Source: Flaveria trinervia (lineage: Eukaryota; Streptophyta; Magnoliopsida; Asterales; Asteraceae). Taken from it: a stretch of DNA of 64,000 bases. Where the stretch lies: assembly GCA_025506515.1 (NCBI GenBank), contig CM046453.1:3230501-3294500 (forward strand). The letters are read 5' to 3'. The translations under genes and the position numbers were made by a program. Positions 23,300-34,294 of this stretch are shown here, one piece after another; position 1 is the first letter of the stretch; every line of letters starts with the position of its first letter. Under the pieces are notes generated by a model. That model worked only from the letters and a program-made list of their open reading frames with translations, did no database searches and was not told where the DNA came from.

Positions 23300-26038
23300 T
23301 GTCACACCCTCAAAATCCACGTGCGGAGTTTTACCGCGAGGCGTGTGAACAAACCAGGATTACAGTCAATAGTTACTCAGAACGACTCTATATGCCATAA
23401 TTTAAATAAAATCAACCAAAGTACAAACTTTAAATTGTGCGGAAGCGTTTTGTAAAACAACCCAAGGAAATAAAAATGTATACTATGGCAAAACATGTGC
23501 CAACCCAAAAGAGTAAACATTAACCATTAAAATACTAAAAATGTCCTAAAAATCGAGTCTTAGAATGCAAGTGAAACCTTGTAGTGCTCCTAATGGCAAG
23601 CAAGCTAATGACCTGAGAATAGCATACTAAAATGTCAACACAATGGTTGGTGAGTTCAAGAGTGATATTCAAACATAAACAATTTAATAACATAGATATA
23701 AAAGTAGTGCATTGTAACAAATAGCTAGTCCATTAACAATAAATATTAATTCATAGTGATTTCGCAATTGAAGCTGACTGTGTTACGTTGTTGCCTCCTG
23801 TCACGACTTAACAGGCCGTGACAATGTTCAATAGGACAAATTGCACCCAGTTGACCTCGAGTCACACAGGTGGGGCTCGTCAGACCCAGTAGTACCACCC
23901 AAATTTCCCTGCTATTCAATATTAACAATTCGAAAATGTGAGGACTTTTCCATGATATCAACACTATATTAATATTATACACAACTTGAATATATAAAGC
24001 GTTTGTGATTTACCAGTATGCTATCTCTCCCAAAAGAGATTAAATAAAGAGTAGGGCATGAACTCACCTGATATGCGTGATAGACACTTAGAGTTTTACT
24101 TGACAGACAGAATGGACAGACAACCTTTAGAGGTTACCTAGATCATATAAGTACATGAGTATGTGTAAACAAAGAACATGTGAAAACCTAAGTACACTAC
24201 AACCAAGGACTCAAGATTTCAGAAAAACAGACACATTTGACCCAGTTGACCCGTTTGACCCATTGGTGACTTTATGTGTTGTATACCATTCAAGCAACAT
24301 ACACATATACCATACATGGTTACCATTCAAATAGATCATATGTATGCTATATTATCCAGGTGTATCATACAACCATGTATCATACCAGTCATGCGAATCT
24401 AGAACATTAACATGTCCACTAGTTATAACACAACTAACATGCCACACAAAGATCAAATCACGCACCACATGCCATGTGAAGCCACTCACGACTTCACATC
24501 CTAAACCCTGCCAATCCTACTAAGTAGGGGCCTCAGATTCGCATGCGTGTATGATGATCATAATCATATTCATTAGCCATGTTCATTGCATTCAACAAAC
24601 ATCACAACAATCAATTTTCAGTCCCAAACATGATGCCCTAACTACTAATCAACATCAACATCATACATGATCATCAAAGTCCAAACATCACCCATGATTA
24701 TCCAAGCATCCCATACAACTAATTTAACATGTTCTACCACATTAGAATTCATCCATGAACATACTAACATGCTCCCAATATTCCAAACATGTTCAAACTA
24801 TCATCCATCAAACTTTGTGCAAATAAAGTTTCCCTTTTGGGAAAGTACATTCCAACATCTATCAAACACTCAATGTATTCATGAATTCATCACAATTATA
24901 CCATTTCAAGCTCATAACAACATCTAGACATGATCAACAATGCCTAATCATCATAATCTAACAATCATCATGAGCAAAAGTTTCCACTTTTGGCAAGATA
25001 TGAACAACAACATTCATTCTAAGTTTCTAGCATTCAAATCAACAATCTATCATCTAATTAACATCATGAACCCATCAACAACATCAACCTATCATTAGAT
25101 CATCATGTCATGAAAATAAAGTTACTATTATTAGTAACCTATGAACACCAACTTCAATTCATCAATTTCTTGCAAGATCAATGTATCCTAACATTCATAC
25201 AACCTACTAATCATCATACATTCATCAAACAATCATCAACTTCACATAATCATGCTAATTTCGAATTAGGGTTTGCATAAAACCAAAGTTCATGATCAAT
25301 CCACTAAAAACATACAATTCATGCATAATCAACGTTAAACAACATGTATTCAATCCAACTAACATATTAACATCATCAAACAACATCAAATTCGACCCCA
25401 TGAGCACCCATAAACAAATTAGGGTTCGGCCACCATGAAAAACCCACGAAAACTTGTAAAAATCTAACCTTTAAACGTGTGTTAACTTGCAATTGATGAT
25501 TCCTACGTGTTGTATGCCTTGAAATCAAGCAAAACCGATGCTTTGATGCTTGTTCTTGGTCGAATTCGAAGTTGGGAGGGGGAGAGGGTGATGGTTGCGG
25601 ACGATTTGGGGTGGGGCTAGGGTTAGGAGTGTTTTGTTAATTTGATTTTCCATATTTACCTTTAAGCCCTTGTGTTTTGGTATTTTATAAAAACTAGGCT
25701 TTAAACTCTTTGTAAAGTGTTTTTAACTTAATAATATAAAGATATAAACTAATGAAAATCATTATATATTTTATTTTTATAAAAACACAAGGCATACGAA
25801 TAAATAGGCACGTTCCCGCGTTACGCGATTAATTTTCTAATTAACATTTAAAACATGCAAACACATAATCATAACACAATAATCACATAATCAATTAGAT
25901 TATCATTAATTTAACATTATTAATTATTATTATTAGATCACCAACGTTAAACGACAACTAGTGTGTGTTTACGACACGTGTATGCAAGACTTAACGGAAC
26001 TAACGGAGTTTGATAACGGGAATTTACCGGATGTCACA
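23300..26038 (-). repeat. 3' LTR of chromovirus A
   Basis: 2739 bp, the partner of the 5' LTR at 34295-37030. High similarity of the pair implies fairly recent insertion compared with the surrounding decayed elements. Short open frames within it recur in the partner LTR and have no recognised product. Confidence 0.92.
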
Positions 26039-26965
26039 TTATGCCCATGTTGAAATAATTTTCGTTCCGAAAATTGCGTTACATGGTGGGAGTGTTCCAT
26101 CACTGGTCTACTGCATTGGCACACAGAAATCGAAGTCGAGTGAGTTTTGGATAAGTTGTCACATCTGTCACACCCCACCCTTGACGGCGGAAACGTCGAG
26201 ATGTGAGGGTTAAGATTGTTCACAACCACATAACGCTATAATTAAATGTAAATATTAAAATTTTAAGTTTCAAATGGAAATACAAACATAAGTCTCAAAC
26301 GTGAAATAAGTGCAAACATAAATCAAAACATAACATTTTATTTATTAAACTAGATCCAAGTCCTAGTTTTATTGCAAGCTTCAAAAGTCCACTTTAAACT
26401 TGGGGATTTCCTGAAACATGATAAAAATAAAACGTCAACTATAAATAGTTGGTGAGTTTCCAAGGTTTCATATATAATATGATAAGATTACAAGTAGCAA
26501 TTCATGTCATAGGTCATAAGTTAGTAAGGTTATAGAACACATATCGTTACAACCAAACCTCGACTTGATTACAAGTATATAAGATTGGCTAAGTGTATTT
26601 GGTTCCCAGGATGAACAAGCATACGTCATCAGGAGCCGGCAATACCTCGGCTTTAGCACCAAATAGGCTTGTCGGGCCAAAGATCTAAGACGTCGCCAGG
26701 CTAGCAATAGTTAATGATTGTAAACAAAAATATGTATCTCATATAAACACTTACAATACACAAATAACCATGACAAAAATATGAATTGCAAGTGTTTTAC
26801 AAGTCTAAACGTTTACAAGTGTGTTAAGTATAAGTAATCATGTTTCACCCCAAATTAATGTGAAAAAGGTAAAAAGGGGACAAGGAAAACTCACATGTTC
26901 AATAAGTATATAAGAGATGTCTAATAAGAATAATAAGCGACGTTCCAAAGTAAACTTTCACGAGG

Positions 26966-26969
26966 TACC

Positions 26970-27010
<41 letters not shown>
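26966..27010. repeat. (AT)n microsatellite in solo LTR C
   Basis: Uninterrupted AT dinucleotides for about 45 bases. Confidence 0.9.
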
Positions 27011-27016
<6 letters not shown>

Positions 27017-28259
27017 TTACAAGTTTTAAGTTAATAATAAGGTTAACGATTTAATGTAAACTAGGTTACTAGAATTGGGGATTTATAAATAAGATTAGTG
27101 AACTCTTAAGTAAAGTACTATTTATAAATTTTTTTTAAAGGAATTAAATCATTTATAAAAAAATTATTTATAAAATTTGATTATAAAATGTATATACATT
27201 TTATGATTCTATAATTAAAGATAACATATAGACCAATAATAATTTAATAATTATTATATAAATCTACTTTTATAAAAATTATTTAGTTATAACATTTGTA
27301 GATAATAAAATAATAAAATATTTTACAAGAATTAATTTACAGAAAAATATTTGGATGATTATAAAAATATTTGAAGTTTGTAAAAAAACATTTTATATTT
27401 ATTGAAAATTTTTTATAATTAAAATAAGGCTGAAAAAGAAAATTCCCCAAATCTTAAGAACCCTAGAATCGTTTGATTCCAAATCGATCCCCAATTCGAT
27501 TATGAACATGAAATTAACCTTGGGGTTTTTAATCCCCAAGTAAAACCGATCAAATCCATGTGTTTGATTTCCCGTTTTGAGATTGATTTGTTAGCGAGGA
27601 AGACGAAGAACAGTCACGAACTCGTGAAGCTTGTTCGATGTTCAAACGATGGTTCCAACCAAATTCGTTGCACAGAGAGCTTCTAATGGTGCACAAGATT
27701 AAAAGCCCTCAAACAATTTTCGTTTATGAAGCTCGGAAGATAGTTTTTGTTTGAGATGCAGGTCGCGGCTTCAAAGGGTAATCGGGGTTTAATTCGTGTG
27801 TGTTTCGGATGCAATTGGAAATAGCAGACGGTTTGAGATAGATAAAGGATCGATTAGGTTCAATTAATTCGATTGTTATGGAGTTTTAATGTTCGAACGG
27901 CTTGGAGGTTTAATGTGAATCGGTTACCGAGTTCAATCGTCGATTACCGGCTTAAACTTTAATTAAAGTGTATTAAAGGGGTCGAGTTATGCTCGTGAAC
28001 CGATTGGTAACGATTTGGGGTCGAATTCGAAGGGTTCTAGTAGGTTTAGAGCCTCGCCGGACTTGGCCGGAGTCCGGCTGGCGAGGTCGCCGGAAAAACG
28101 GGAGTGAGAGGGGGAAGAGGGTTTGGGTTTTAATTATTTACACACTTGGTCCCTGCAGTTTTGTTTTTATTATTTTATGCTTAAAACTTGCATTTAAAAT
28201 TTTAAAAATAACAATTAACCCCCTAGCTTAGTTGTTTTAAGTTTTAGTTAATAAAATTC

Positions 28260-28360
28260 TCATGATTATTAATAATATTATTATTATCAATTTTATTATT
28301 AATATTATTATTCTTACTATTATTATTATTATTATTATTATTATAATTATTATAATTTTT
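28260..28360. repeat. (ATT)n-rich microsatellite in solo LTR C
   Basis: Imperfect then near-perfect TAT/TTA trinucleotides, purest around 28315-28345. Confidence 0.85.
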
Positions 28361-31300
28361 TTTGCTTTATTATCATTTTTGTATAATAAAATTAAAGACA
28401 ATAAAGAAATAAACATGCATAGTTCATAAGTTTTATAAATGACAACAATGAACCTTATAAGAATAAAGGAAGTTAACTTTTAGTTAAAAAAACGAGATGT
28501 TACAACATCATCCCCATGTTGAAAGAAATTTCGTCCCGAAATTTAAATCAATACCTTCGCCTGCTGGCATCGCCTTTTCGAATAGTTGAGGGTACTTAAG
28601 CTTCATTTGATCTTCTCGTTCCCATGTGAATTCCGGTCCACGTCGCGAATTCCAACGGATTTTGACAATGGGTATCTTGCTTTGCTTAAGTGTTTTCACC
28701 TCACGGTCCATCTCCTTGACTGGTTGTTCGATAAAACACAGTTGTTCATCCACTTGAACTTCTTCTAGTGGTACGACCATTGTTTTATCGGTTATGCACT
28801 TCTTCAGGTTTGACACGTGAAATACATCATGGATTCCACTTAGCGTATCAGGTAGGGATAGTCGATAGGCTACTGGACCTATTCTTTCCACTATTTCAAA
28901 TGGTCCAACGTACCTCGGATTTAGTTTCCCTCGCTTACCAAACCGAACTAAGCCTTTCCATGGTGAGACTTTCAACAAAACCTTGTCACCAACCTGAAAC
29001 TCTAAAGGTTTTCTTCTCTTGTCATCATAACTCTTTTGTCTGTCTCGCGCTGCAGCATACGGTTTCGTATCTGCACAATCTTCTCGGTTGTCTCATGAAT
29101 TAACTCAGGACCTGTTAGCTGACTATCACCAATTTCTGCCCAGCACACTGGTGATCGACATTTTCTCCCATACAACGCCACGAAAGGTGCTGCCTGTATG
29201 TTAGTATGATAACTGTTGTTATAAGAAAACTCCACCAATGGCAGGTGAATTTCCCAGTTATTCCCGAAGTCAATCACACAAGCACATAGCATATCCTCCA
29301 ACGTCTGTATGGTACGCTCACTCTGGCCATCTGTCTGTGGGTGATATGCTGTACTCATATCTAATCGTGTACCCAAAGATTTCTGCAATGATTGCCAGAA
29401 ATGTGACGTGAAACGAGCGTCGCGGTCGGAAATAATTGAGATCGGTACACCATGTCTCGAAACGATCTCTTTAAGGTACAGTCGAGTTAATTTCTCCATC
29501 TTATCCGTTTCCTTAATTGCAAGGAAATGAGCAGACTTTGTCAATCGATCCACAATAACCTATATCGTGTCACAACCAGTACTAGTCCGGGGTAACTTAG
29601 TAATAAAATCCATGGAGATTTGTTCCCATTTCCACATTGGTATCTCAGGTTGTTGTAATAGTCTGGATGGTTTTTGATATTCCACTTTTACTTTTGAGCA
29701 GGTCAAACACTTGCTCACATACGTAGCTACATCTGCTTTCATGTTAGGCCACCAGTAGTGCGCCTTTAGGTCATGATACATCTTGTCGGATCCAGGATGT
29801 ATAGAATACTTAGATTTGTGCGCCTCGCTCATAACTAAATCTCTCATATTTCCATAAACAGGCACCCAAAGTCTATCCATGAAATACCGAATTCCATCCT
29901 CTTTCACCACTAGCTGTTTATCCATTCCCCTTAACAACTCAGAACCAACATTTTCTGCTTTTAAAGCTTCTATCTGCGTCTCCTTAACTTGTTCGGGCAG
30001 TTGGGTACTGATAGTAAGCTGTAAAGCTCGCACCCGTCGAGGTTTAGCTGTTTCCTTCCTGCTTAGGGCATCGGCAACTACGTTCGCCTTTCCCGGATGG
30101 TACTTAATAGCGCAATCATAATCGTTTAGTAGTTCCACCCAACGTCGCTGCCTCATATTCAACTCTTTTTGCTCAAAGATATGTTGAAGACTCTTGTGAT
30201 GGGTGTAGATAGTGCACTTGGTACAGTACAAGTAATGTCTTCAGATCTTTAAGGCAAAAACCACTGCACCCAATTCTAAGTCATGGGTGGTATAGTTCTT
30301 CTCATGAACCTTTAGTTGTCTCGAGGCGTAGGCTATCACCTTATCTCGTTGCATCAAGACACAACCCAATCCTTGAATGGATGCATCGCAATACACCACA
30401 AAGTCATTGTTCCCTCTGGTAATGCTAATATCGGGGTAGTATAGAGTTTTTGTTTTAACAATTGAAAAGCTGATTTTTGACTCTCACTCCATTTGTATGT
30501 CGTTCCTTTGTGGGTCAAGGCAGTGAGAGGTTGTGCGATCTTAGAAAATCCTTCTATGAATCTTTGGTAATATCCTGCTAATCCCAGAAATTGTCTTATC
30601 TCACTTGGCGTTTTGGGTGTAGTCCAATTCATTATCGCCTTAATCTTGGCAGGATCAACATGTATCCCTTTCTCATTTTTCAATAGTTCTAAGATCATTC
30701 GTAAGTGCTCTTCATGCTCCTCCTTGGTTCTAGAATATATCAGTATATCATCCATAAACACAATGACAAACTGATCAAGATAGGGTTTGCACACGCGGTT
30801 CATGAGGTCCATGAACACAGCAGGTGCATTAGTCAACCCAAAAGGCATGACCAAGAACTCATAATGACCATAACTAGTACGAAACGCAGTCTTGGGAATG
30901 TCTTCTTCTCGAACTCTAAGTTGATGATAACCAGATCTCAAGTCAATCTTCGAATAATAGCTTGATCCTTGAAGCTGATCGAACAAGTCGTCAATACGAG
31001 TTAAAGGGTATCGGTTCTTGAATGTTACTTTGTTTAACTCTCTATAATCGATGCACATCCGGAATGTGCCATCCTTCTTTTTAACAAAAAGAACAGGAGC
31101 TCCCCAAGGTGATGTGCTAGGTCGAATAAAGCCCTTATCTAAAAGCCCCTCAAGTTGTGATGACAAATCTTGTAGTTTGTTCGGTGCTAATCGATAAGGT
31201 GCCCTAGCAATCAGAGCTGCGCCGGGAGTCAACTCAATCTGGAATTCCACTTGGCGGTGAGGTGGTAATCCAGGAAGATCCTCTAGAAACACCTCTGGAA

Positions 31301-32915
31301 AATCGCGCACTATGGGAATATCCTCCATTCTCTTTTCTTCTGCCTGCTTATCAGTTACAAGTGCTAGAATAGCTACACGACCCTTTCGTAATAACTTTTG
31401 AGCTTTCATGTATGAGATGATGCCTATCACAGCACCACTCCTATCACCTCTGACAGTAAGGATGTTGTCACCAACAGGAATTCGTATGATCTTCTCATGA
31501 CATATGACTTCCGCTTGCTTGCTAGAGAGCCAATCCATGCCTATCACAACATCAAAACTCCCCAGCGTAACATGCATAAGATCTATAGCGAAAGTATGAC
31601 CAGCAAGTTCTATCTTACAGTCTTTAAGGATATGCGTTACATGGATCTGTTTACCACCGGCTAATTCCACAGTGTATTTAGATTCTAAAGCAGAGGGTAT
31701 ATCACTTAAAAGACTACAGAACTTTAAGGACATGAAACTCCTATCGGCTCCAATATCGAATGGTACCGTAGCAAAACAACCATTAACAGAGAACCTACCA
31801 GTAACAGTTGTGGGATCATTTAGAGCCTCACCTGAGCCAATGACGAAGGCTCTCCCTTTGGCTCCATCTTTCTTGCCGCCATTACCAGTACCATTACCTC
31901 CGTTGTTGTTATTACCGTTGTTGTTTTTGTTGTTGTTGTTATTGCCATTACCATTTCTCCTTAGTTGTGGGCAGTTTCGCCTGTAATGCCCTTCTTTCCC
32001 ACATTCAAAACAACCTTTGGGAGTTTCTTGAGGTTGTTGTGGCCTCCTTACCAGCTCACCACGACAATCCTTAGCAGCGTGTCCAATTTTTCCACAGCGT
32101 TGACACTTGAAGTTATCACAACTTCCCACATGATGGTAATTACACAAGTGCACTTCGGATGTCTACCACCATAACCACTGGGTCCTTGATTATTTGCAGT
32201 CGTTTGGTTGAAGTTACAGTTATTGTCGAACCTCCACTGCTGTTGAACTGGCTGTTGTTGCTGTTGAGGTTGAGTTGACCGCTAGAAGATGATGATGCTT
32301 TGGTGTTTTTGGCATTATCCCACATTCTTTTGTTGTCGGGCACGCTCGCCACATTGCCCCGTTTGGGTAGACGTCCTTGCTTCACGGCTTGGTCAGTTAG
32401 CTTATGAGCTAGCTAGATGGCTTGCTGAATGGTGGTTGGATTGGAAGCAGTTACCATACTTTGGATTTCGGGTACTAATCCCCGTATGTAATGCTCTACC
32501 CTTTTATGCACCTCATTCACCATTCCCGGGCACAAAGTTGCTAGTTCATGGGTTCTAGTGGTGTAGGCCTCGATTTCCGAGCCCTGCATCTTCAATTGCC
32601 AGAACTCCATCTCTAACTTCTGCACTTCATTGCGAGGATAGTACTCCTCAATCATCATTGTTTTAAACTCATCCCATGGAAGCCCATTCGCCATCGCTTG
32701 TCCTAGCATCTGGACTTGCGCGTTCCACCAAGACAGAGCAGCACCCTCCAAAGTCCCGGTGGCATACTTCACTTGATCCGCAGATGGACAATTGCATTTA
32801 GAGAAGACAGACTCAGTCTTCTCGAACCATCGTACAAGCCCTACAGCACCCTCTGTACCGTTGTAGGTGTGTGGTTTACAGTCCATAAAGGACTTGTATG
32901 TACACACTGGTGGTC

Positions 32916-32996
32916 CTGTTTTAACACAACACACATTAATCAGACATCCCATACAGTTATGTAGGATATCAGATTTATCTTTCTATCATTGTTTAC
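32916..32996 (-). other. Putative 81-nt intron splitting gag in A
   Basis: On the - strand the Arg-Gly exon ends QPAG at GCAG/GTAAAC and capsid coding resumes after TTAAAACAG with GPPVCTYKSFMD. The intervening 81 nt contains in-frame stops (TGA then TAG right after GKQ). The same GT and AG positions and the same length occur in copy B (48932-49012), while the interior differs by substitutions and offsetting one-base indels. A TGATTAAT-like branch-point context lies upstream of the AG. Splicing is inferred, not shown. Confidence 0.7.
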
Positions 32997-33099
32997 CTGC
33001 TGGCTGACCCGCGTGGGCAGCAGCCACTGCCGCCTGAACATGCTCATTAATTAGAGCAGCTAATTCTGCGGGGGTCATGTTAATAGCACCACCGCCCTG

Positions 33100-33180
33100 T
33101 TCTCTAGTGCCACGTCCACGACCACGTCCACGTCCACGTCCGCGTCCACGACCACGTCCACGTCCACGTCCACGGGTGTC
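33100..33180 (-). repeat. GGACGT-type hexamer repeat coding for Arg-Gly dipeptides
   Basis: The start of gag in A is a run of CGTGGA/CGTGGT hexamers encoding about eleven Arg-Gly pairs. Copy B has a shorter, interrupted version. RG-rich segments commonly bind RNA; role here is inference. Confidence 0.75.
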
Positions 33181-33457
33181 CATTCTTTTCACTTTACATT
33201 CACAAATACAATAATGAGTAACATCAAACACATTTATCTTATTGAAGTACAGTAAACAGTAAATAAAAGAAATAATGAATCATCACAACCACAACATTCA
33301 TAACAAAAATAATAACCAAAGTAAATAAATTGTAAATGAGTCACAATGTATTTATCAATGTCAAAATTTAAGTTTGTCATTCGTGTGGGGAAACAACCCT
33401 TCCCACATAGGTTTTAAAAAGAAAAAACACTACGTAGTCTAAGTCATATAAAGAAAG

Positions 33458-34155
33458 TCAATCAACAACATCTGACCCATCACTGTCATCCTCCATCTCC
33501 ACCGGTTCCTCCTCTTCGAGTCCCTCCTCGGGATCCTCATCCTCAGGGTCTGCTGCAGGAGCAGGAGCTATAGAAATCTGAAGTGCCGCTAGTTGAGCTT
33601 CTAAAACAGCAATCCTATTATCGGCTACGCGTCCCGCTGTTCATGAGCACTCACGCGCCCTCAGAGTGCCATGAGACCATCTTGCATATGGTGACACCCG
33701 TTTAGGGTCTTCCCGTGTTGTTCCTCGAGTTCATCCAACTGATGTCTCAGTTTGTACACCTCTTGCTGCAGTGTACAGACATCACCCGTGAGTCGCCTGA
33801 CTCGATACTGCTCAGTGTCCAGTGCTGCCACTAGTGCAGCAATCAGTTGCTCGTTGGACTGCACCATCCGTGGGAGTGAAGGCATTGGTTGGTCGGCATT
33901 GTTCCTAGTCCTAGGCCTCGGGACAAGTACGCGCTCCCTAAACATAATATGATCAACGAATCTAGGATAGAAACTCTAGTCTCGTGGAGGGTCACGCTTC
34001 ATCAATGCAAAAGGTTGATCCCAGTCAATCTCCTCTCGAGGATAAGCTAGTCGGGGCCAATCGAATCCATTGTCAGGTACATGTGCGGGAGGTGGGGATT
34101 CAGATCGTGAAGGTGATTCAGGTCGCTTACCCGGAGCTCTCGATGATGATGCCAT
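33458..34155 (-). pseudogene. Leader (accessory) frame upstream of gag in A, broken
   Basis: Starts at ATG 34155 (MASSSRAPGKRPESP), 125 nt downstream of the PBS. Order: Ser/Pro/Arg-rich start; GFDWPRLAYPREEIDWDQPF; MFRERV block; a heptad-like, probably coiled-coil segment (VRRLTGDVCTLQQEVYKLRHQLDELEEQHGKTL); then, in another frame, LEAQLAALQ and an acidic tail ending DDSDGSDVVD with TGA at 33458-33460. Breaks in A: TGG to TAG after DPPRD near 33976, TGA after LMAL near 33661, and a frame change near 33630 also present in copy B. Function unknown. It is not gag: the Arg-Gly exon and zinc knuckles come later. The same frame in B lacks the first stop, so it was probably once a real protein. Confidence 0.65.
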
Positions 34156-34279
34156 GCTGCAGAGAGTGTGATGTGTATGCCAATGAGTATACAGTAGATG
34201 AGAATAAGGCACAGGTAACTAATTAACTGTGTGCGGTTATAGTCTAGTGTGTATGCAACCTAGTTCCCTATAACCAATG

Positions 34280-34291
34280 GCTCTGATACCA
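34280..34291 (-). other. Primer-binding site of chromovirus A
   Basis: Reads TGGTATCAGAGC on the - strand, three bases (GAT) after the 5' LTR, complementary to the 3' end of initiator-methionine tRNA. Fixes the element's orientation. Confidence 0.9.
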
Positions 34292-34294
34292 ATC

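Larger units (their letters stand above)
26166..28504 (-). mobile_element. Solo LTR C nested in chromovirus A
   Basis: 2339 bp, TG...CA ends: on the + strand TGTCACACCCCACCC to GAGATGTTACA. Identical 5-bp flanks ACATC at 26161-26165 and 28505-28509. It lies between the polyprotein stop and 3' LTR of A, in a segment that is continuous in copy B (53517-53654), so its edges can be read directly from the comparison. No primer-binding site, gag or pol inside, so it is a single LTR left after recombination. Orientation - inferred from the TGTAACATC start shared in style with other LTRs here. Confidence 0.88.
28508..33183 (-). pseudogene. Gag-Pol of chromovirus A, inactivated
   Basis: Order from ATG 33183: Arg-Gly-rich exon (33183 to 32997), 81-nt intron (32996-32916), capsid-like region (GLVRWFEKTESVF), two CCHC knuckles (CQRCGKIGHAAKDC, CFECGKEGHYRRNC), protease, RT (FMDDILIYS), RNase H, integrase (HHCC; D, D, E around MDFITKLP, SDRDARFTS, QSERTIQ) and chromodomain (IPIVKIRWNSRRGPEFTWE), ending FLSTWG and a stop at 28508. 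Damage: CAG to TAG after QQAI near 32413; protease DTG changed to DIG; an in-frame deletion of about 25 residues after RT (between LLKNE and KGIHV); a one-base deletion near 30430; TGG to TAG before VIVDRLTK at 29560; a frame change near 29002. Encodes no functional polyprotein as read. Confidence 0.9.

Noticed and set aside
24667..24927. 86-codon frame present identically at 24667 and 35661
   Set aside because: Identity only reflects the two LTRs of chromovirus A; no domain, no start context, so not a gene.
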